NCBI GenBank assembly: GCA_026826555.1
Contig: JAKSZT010054324.1
Location: 5,927,063-5,991,062 of the forward strand
From: Tolypeutes matacus
Lineage: Eukaryota; Chordata; Mammalia; Cingulata; Chlamyphoridae
Reading direction: 5' to 3'
DNA length: 64,000 bases
How positions within the stretch are numbered: the first letter of the stretch is position 1; each line of letters begins with the position of its first letter. Under the pieces are notes generated by a model. The model worked only from the letters and a program-made list of their open reading frames with translations, made no database searches and was not told the DNA's origin. Of the stretch, positions 58,099 through 64,000 are shown in pieces. A program made the translations under genes and the position numbers.

Positions 58099-59487
58099 CA
58101 AATTAGATAACAGATAAAATTAAGGACACAGATTGCTGAAACTGGCAAAAATAAATAAAAAATCTGGGTAGATCTATTATGAGTAAAGGAATTGAGTTAG
58201 TAATTTAAAAATTTCCCAGTAAGAAAAGCCCAGGTCCAGATGGATTCACTGGTGAATTCTATCAAACATTTAAAAAAAGAATTAATACCTTCACAAACTC
58301 TTCTAAAAATAGATAAGGAGGAATATTTTCCAACTTATTTTATATGGCTAGTGTTATTGATAAAAAGGAAACTTAAAAACTGACATCCACTCTGAATATA
58401 GGTACAAAATCGCTAATAAAATATCTTAGTAAGTAAATAAATAAATCCACGACATGCAAAAGGGATTATACAACTTGACCAAGTGGGGTTTTCCCAGGAA
58501 TACAAAGTTAAGTTAACATTAAAAAATCAATCAATGTAACATAACATATTAATAGACTAAAGGTGAAAAAAACATCATCTCAGTGGTATACAAAAGAGCA
58601 TTTGACACAATCCAATACACATTTATGTTTAAAAACACTCAGCAATCTAGGAATAGAAGAGAACCTCCTCAAACTGAAAACATCTATGAAAAACCTGTAG
58701 CTAATAGCATACTTAATGGTGAAAGAATGACTACTACTCTGTAAGATCAGGAGAACAGACAAGGATGCCCATTCTTGTCACTTTTATTAAATAATGTACT
58801 GGGCCTGGGCAATTAAACAAGAAAATAAAATAAAAGTCAAGTTGAAAGGATAAAGTAAAACTATTACTATTTACAGATGACATGATCAGGCATTCAGATC
58901 ATTAGACAAAGATCATTATTAAAAAATGAATCATATTTCTTTGTATACACTATCAATGAAATACCTGAAAATTAAACTAAGAAAACAATTCTACTTAACA
59001 TCAAATACAATAATATACTTAGGAATAAATTTAACAGAAGCTTAAAATGTATACACTGAAAACTCTATTGAAAGAAATTAAAGATCTAGAAAAATGGGAA
59101 GACATCTCTTTTTTGTTGATTGGAATTCTTAATATTTTAGATGGCAATACTCCCCAATGTTATCTACATTTTCAGCACAATCACCATCAAAATTCCAGCT
59201 GATATTTTTGCAGAAATTGTCAAACTGATCCTAAAATTCACGTGGAACTGCAAAGCAACCAGAATAGACACAAAGCAATCTTGAAAGAGTGCACAGTTGG
59301 AGGACTCACATTTCATGATTTCAAAACATAATACAATAATCAAGGTAGATTTGTACTGGCAATAAGTATACTCATATAGATAAATGGAATAGAATAGAGT
59401 ATCCAGAAATAAACCTATACATTTATAATCAATTTATTTTCAACAGGAATCTTAAGAAAATTCAGTAAGGAAAGAATTCTCTTTTTC

Positions 59488-61925
59488 ATTTAAAAAATTG
59501 TTAAAGTATATCATTCATACATGAACACACATAAATAATAAGTGTATAGGAAAAGTTGTGAACTTACAAAACAATCATGCATAACATCATACAGGGTTCC
59601 CACACGTCAGCCCACCACCAACACCTTGCATTGTTGTGAAACATTTGTTACAAATTATGAAAGAGCATTATAAAAATATTACTACTAACTATAGTCCATA
59701 TCTTACATTTGTTATATTTTCCCCCCAACCCACCCTATTATTAAGACTTTGTATTAGTATTATATGTTTGCTATAGTTCATGAGAGAATGTTCTCATATT
59801 TGTTTTGTTAACCACAGTCCACCTTCCACCACAGGATTCATTGTGTTACACAGTCCCATGCCTTGTACCATCCATTCAAAGGGTACCCTCGGAGGCTCTC
59901 ATTTTCGTCACAGAGTTGTGCTGCCATCACCTCAGTCAATTTTAGAATGTTTTCATTACTCCAAAAGAAAAAATCCCATACCCCCTTCCACCCCCTTGTT
60001 TTACTTTGCCAAAGGGCTGCTGATGCAAAGTACCAGAAATGTGTTGGCTTTTATAAAGGGTATTTATTTGGGGTAAAAGCTTACAATTCCAATGCTGTGA
60101 AAAGTCCAACTCAAGGCATCATAAGAGGTGCTTTCTCACCAAAGTCAGCTGCCATGTTGTAGCAAGATGGCAGGCGGTCTCTGCCTTCCCCTTCAAGTTT
60201 CCTTTCTCAGGTTTAGCTATTCTGCTTTCTTCCTGATTTCAGCTGCAAGCTGGCATAGGGATTGTCTCTTTCTAGGCCTCCTATATTAGTCCCAACTCTT
60301 CTCCTCTCTTCCCAAGTTAAGCTATAAGCTATCATGCTTATAGCAAGGCTGGTCTCCTCTTGAACTGCCCCAGGACCCAGCCTCTTAGGGCTTTCTGCTT
60401 AAAGCAATCCTCTCTCTCATATTGCAAAATCAAATATGCCTGTCTGTCTGTGTGAGTCCATTCATATCAGACTCAGCAAGGGGACAGGACTCAACCTGAG
60501 TCACACCTCACTGAGATAGTCCAATAAAAAGCCCTAAAGCAATCTAATCAAAGACCTCTCAACTGAATTTAATACAATCAAAGCTTATCACACCCAGAGG
60601 AATAGATTAGTTTACAAACATAATCTTTCTCTTTTTGGAATTCATAAAATAATCTCAAGCTGCCACACACCCCTATTGTTGACCCTTAGAATTGATATAA
60701 TATCATTTGTCATTGCTGCAAAACAGTACAATATTACTGTTAACTATCATCCATAAGTTACATTAGTTGAAATTTTCCCATGTATCACCATATTCTTAAC
60801 TCTTTGTAAAAGAAGAAAATTCTTATATTTATACTATTAACCACAATCTTTATCCACTATATAACACTGATATCACTATGTTATACAGTCCCTACCTTAT
60901 TCTCTAGCTTCCTTTCAATTGATATTTATGTCTCTAGAGCACCCCTTTCAGCCACAATCGCATTTATAAATCAGCAGTGTTGGTTATACTCACTGTAATG
61001 TGTTTCCATCAATTCATTTCCATATTTTTACAATAAACTTTACTAAAAATTCTATATACATTAAGCATCAGCTACCATTCTCAATCCACTTTCTACCCCC
61101 TAGTAACCTACAAAGTTTATCTCCATGAGTTTACTCATCATATTTACTTCATATTAGTGAGTCATACAATATTTGTCCTTTTGCATCTGACTTATTTCAC
61201 TCAACATAATGTCCTCAAGTTTCATCCATACTGTCATATGTATCCCAATTTCATTTCTTCTTACAACTGAATAGTATTTCATTGTGTGTATACCACATTT
61301 TGTTTATCCATTTATTGGTTGATAGATATTTAGGGTGGTTTCATATTTTAGCAATTGTGAATAATGCTGCTATGAATATTGGTGTGCAAATGTCAGTTTG
61401 CAACCTTGCTTTCATTTTTTCTGAATATATTCCTGATAATGGGATTGCTGGATCATACAGCAGTTCTATATTCAGCTTCTTGAGGAACTGCCAAACTGTC
61501 TTCCACAGAGGCTGCACCATTTTACATTCCCACCAACAGTGAAGGATTATTCCTGTTTCTCCACATCATCTCCAGAGCTTGCAGTTTTCTGTTTAAATAA
61601 TGGCCATTCTATAAAGTTTGAAATATCTCAGTGTCGTTTTGATCTGCATTTCCCTAATAGCTAGTGAAGTTGAACATTTTTTCATATGCTCTTTGCTCTA
61701 TGTCATTTCTATTTCCTCTTTGGAAAAATATCTATTCAAGTCTTTTGTCCATTTTTAAATTGGGTTGCTTATCTTTTTATCATTGAGTTGTATGATCTCT
61801 TTATATAACATGGATATCAAATTCTTATTGGATATGGAGTTTATAAATTTTTACTCCTATTGAATAGGCTGCCTTTTTACTTTCTGGCCAAAGTCTTCTG
61901 AGGAAAAAAATGTTTAATTCTGAGA
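59488..61925 (-). mobile_element. Younger L1, antisense, inserted in the old L1
   Basis: The plus strand begins with an antisense 3' end (AAAGTATATCATTCATACATG) and runs through the 3' UTR and the ORF2 C-terminal part (TATTTCATTGTGTGTATACC, AATTGTGAATAATGCTGCTAT, CTGCACCATTTTACATTCCC). The old L1 ORF2 stops just before it (CAGTAAGGAAAGAATTCTC) and resumes just after it (TTTTCAATAAATGTTACTG), which are neighbouring parts of ORF2. The flanks GAATTCTCTTTTTCA and GAATTTATTTTCAA are a likely eroded target duplication. Confidence 0.85.
59997..60669 (-). repeat. Xenarthran LTR-like repeat, copy F, with perfect target duplication
   Basis: The plus strand begins TGTTTTACTTTGCCAAAGGG and ends CTCAAGCTGCCACACA. 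CCCCT stands immediately on each side (59992-59996 and 60670-60674). It sits in the 3' UTR of the younger antisense L1, so it is the latest insertion in this stack. The frames at 59780-60162 are not coding. Confidence 0.9.
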
Positions 61926-62634
61926 ATTTATTTTCAATAAATGTTACTGAAACAACTGGGTATGCACATAAAAAAGATTGAAGTTGGATTCCTATCTCAT
62001 AACATTATTAAAAATAATTCTAAATATATCAGATGTCTAAAAATAAGAGGTAAAACTATAAATATCTTAGAAGAAAACATAAAAGTAGATCTTTGTGACC
62101 TTGAGTAGGAAAAATCTTAGATATAAGATATAAAACAAGCAAAAAAAGAAAAAAGTTAATCAAACTACATAAAATTTAAACATTTTTGTTCTGCAAGTGA
62201 TACAATCAGGAAAGTGAAAAGACATCCCACAGAATAGAAGAATACATTTACAAATTAAATGTTTGATAGCGTTCTTAAATACAAATATGTAGAAAACAGG
62301 CAGAATTCAATAATAAAAGGAAAAATAACCCAGCTAAAAATTTCCAAAGTTTCTAAACAGACATTTTTCAAAAGATCATGTACGAAATGATCAATCAGAA
62401 TGAAAACATATGCTCAAATTATTAATTATTAGGAAATGCAAATCAAAACTACAAAGAGACATCACTTCCCACACCTTAGGATCACAATAAATAAACAACA
62501 AAAAGTGTCAGCTAGGATGTGGAGAAATTGGAGCCCTCCTTCATTGCTGGTAGGAATGTAACATGTTGCTGCCACTTTGGAAAATGGTTTTTCAGTCCTC
62601 AGAAAGTTAAAAATAGAGTGACAATTCCTAGATA

Positions 62635-62911
62635 TGTGTGGTAAGCAAAATAATGATTCTCCAAGATGTACATGCACTAACTCCTGGAATCTTTGAATGT
62701 GTTGCTTTATATAGCAAAATGGATTTTGCAAATGTGATTAAGGGGAAAGTATCCGTAAAAGTGGAGAATCTTCCCTGGTTATTGTCAGAAAGATACATGA
62801 CCATGGAAAGTGAGAAAGAGAAATTCACTGTTTATCAATTGACCAGTGGACAAACCAGGTACATTCTAAAAATATTATCCAATAATAAAAAAGCCACAAA
62901 ATACTAATACA
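62635..62911 (+). repeat. MaLR-type LTR, internally deleted
   Basis: It starts TGTGTGGTAAGCAAAATAATG, then GCAAATGTGATTAAGGGGAA, and ends ATACTAATACA. These are the start, middle and end of the MaLR-like LTR type also seen at 48320. It interrupts the 3' part of the old L1. The 89-codon frame across it is a chance frame. Confidence 0.65.
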
Positions 62912-63254
62912 AGTAAGAACATGGATGGATGTTGAAAAGATTATGCTAAGTAAAGAGGCCAATCATAAGAAACCAGATATTTTATGATTCCATTTATATG
63001 AAATGTCCAGAATAGGCAAGTCCATAAAGAAAGGTTGTAAATTTGTAGTAATATAGGTCTGGAGTGGGACAGGGATGGGGAGTGACTGCTAATGAGTAGG
63101 GGGTTTCTTTTGGGGGTGATGAAAATATTCTATATTAGATTTTTGTGCTGGTTGTCCAACTTTGAATTTATTTAAGAACATTCTGTTGTACATTTTAAGT
63201 ATGAATATTTTATGCTTTGTATATTATAGATCATAAAAAGATTTTAAAAATCAC

Positions 63255-63740
63255 CTCCAAAATTCATTTGATCATATAATTTTTTCATATACTGCTGTAT
63301 TTTTAATAATATTCAATATAGTAATTTTGCATGTATATCCATCAATTAATTGCCAGATAGGCCTTTCTGTTTATATATGTTAATACATGTGTGTTTGTGT
63401 GTGATATTTTCTGTATATATCAATTCAATGCTAACTTCATAAATATAATTTGAAAGGTTGATTTATTTTTTCTATCACCTGTAACAATTTATCTTATGTT
63501 GAACTTATTTGTTTCTTAAAATTTTGATGAAAATTCTTAACAGTTCTATATGCCTAATGTATTTAAAAGGCTTTGTAAAATTATCGTCATCTTGTTTGTT
63601 TTTGTTTTTGTTTATTCCCCAATAAATACTTTTGGTTCCTATATATTATCTGACAATTATTCTGTTTCTCCATTTTTTAAGTTACTTTCTTTAACATTTG
63701 GTAATTTATATTGTGGAAAAAGCACTCATTTAATCCAAAT
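63255..63740 (-). repeat. Probable L1 ORF2 fragment, antisense
   Basis: ATATACTGCTGTATTTTTAAT, CATGTATATCCATCAATTAAT and CAATGCTAACTTCATAAATA sit in the order of the antisense reverse transcriptase region of L1. It is weak because of divergence. 63741-64000 is AT-rich with nothing recognised. Confidence 0.4.
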
Positions 63741-64000
63741 TGCAAAGTGATTCCTTTTTTTGAATTCTTTATATTTAATATTTGTGACTACTTAAAATTC
63801 TTTATTACGATAATTATTCACTAATTTTTATTCTTTTTAGAGTGTATTATTGGAATTTGGGAATATATTTTTATTTTGAGTCTTTTGATTATCACAGGTT
63901 CTGATATGTAGTATTTTCATTATCATTAATTTTTATGGAAAAAATCCTGCAATTTCATTTCCATACTGTTTTGGAACAATAACTAAGGAGTTAATATTTT

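Larger units (their letters stand above)
54960..63245 (+). repeat. Old, near full-length sense L1, punctured by later insertions
   Basis: A sense L1 follows in order. 5' UTR: about 54960-56470 (AGACACTTGCCAACTCAGCC, GAGAATACTGAGTCTACCACC). Start of ORF1: GCAGACAAAGACTTCAAAGC at 56427. Inter-ORF region: 56590-56770. ORF2 endonuclease scrap: 56790-56950. ORF2 after the RPL10 retrocopy: 57545-57905, then the reverse transcriptase region 58090-59487, with [16 protein letters not shown] encoded from about 58225. ORF2 resumes at about 61926 and runs to the C-terminus and 3' UTR (GGGGAGTGACTGCTAATGAG at 63078), ending near 63245. Most of ORF1 and the ORF2 N-terminus are deleted. Confidence 0.85.

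Noticed and set aside
62638..62907. 89-codon plus-strand frame with a lysine-rich end
   Set aside because: It coincides with a MaLR-type LTR fragment, so it is not a gene.

Overview
This is a stretch of mammalian nuclear DNA, almost certainly xenarthran and most likely armadillo. The pointer is two tRNA-derived short interspersed elements of the DAS-SINE type (19242-19347 and 29287-29374) and one long two-headed relative (about 23393-23935), together with L1 3' ends and a roughly 600-680 bp LTR-like repeat that recur through the window. The identifications rest on reading the sequence and recalling families; no database search was run. I found no complete host protein-coding gene.

Layout. 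1-32.8 kb is AT-rich and repeat-dominated. It holds LTR-like copies at 25-703, 7300-7625, 17696-18270 and 31761-32360; L1 pieces in both orientations (740-2280, 9975-11850, 14820-16040, 16740-18410, 19170-19620, 21690-25500, 27405-29277); ancient MIR, L2 and MaLR fragments; and the DAS SINEs. The antisense L1 at 21690-25500 runs from its 5' end to its 3' UTR but has lost most of ORF2, and it carries a 987 bp insert (23172-24158) bounded by a 14 bp target-site duplication.

32.8-48 kb is the gene-like, GC-richer part. On the minus strand lie three exon-like segments of a RALGDS-like Ral guanine exchange factor (41077-41191, 39304-39496, 36920-37312). About 4 kb upstream, on the same strand, are two exon-like segments of a broken GT6 glycosyltransferase that most resembles GBGT1 (46695-46830, 45655-46236). 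In human 9q34 RALGDS and GBGT1 are adjacent on the same strand in this order, so the window looks like that locus or a decayed duplicate of it. RasGEF catalytic exons were not found. The GT6 copy has stops and frameshifts and has lost its DxD metal motif.

48-64 kb returns to repeats. A MaLR-type element keeps a 5' LTR and non-coding internal region (48320-50085). A solo LTR at 50771-51216 has a perfect 5 bp target duplication. A very old sense L1 spans about 54960-63245, and later elements have landed in it: an RPL10 retrocopy that keeps its upstream intron end with an H/ACA snoRNA-like half (56958-57545), an LTR fragment, a younger antisense L1 (59488-61925) that itself carries an LTR with a perfect target duplication (59997-60669), and a MaLR LTR near the 3' end.

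Most open reading frames here are chance frames or L1 remnants. The most informative items are the RALGDS/GT6 locus remnants, the intron-retaining RPL10 retrocopy, the two-headed SINE with a 25 bp internal repeat, and the nested insertions that give relative ages.
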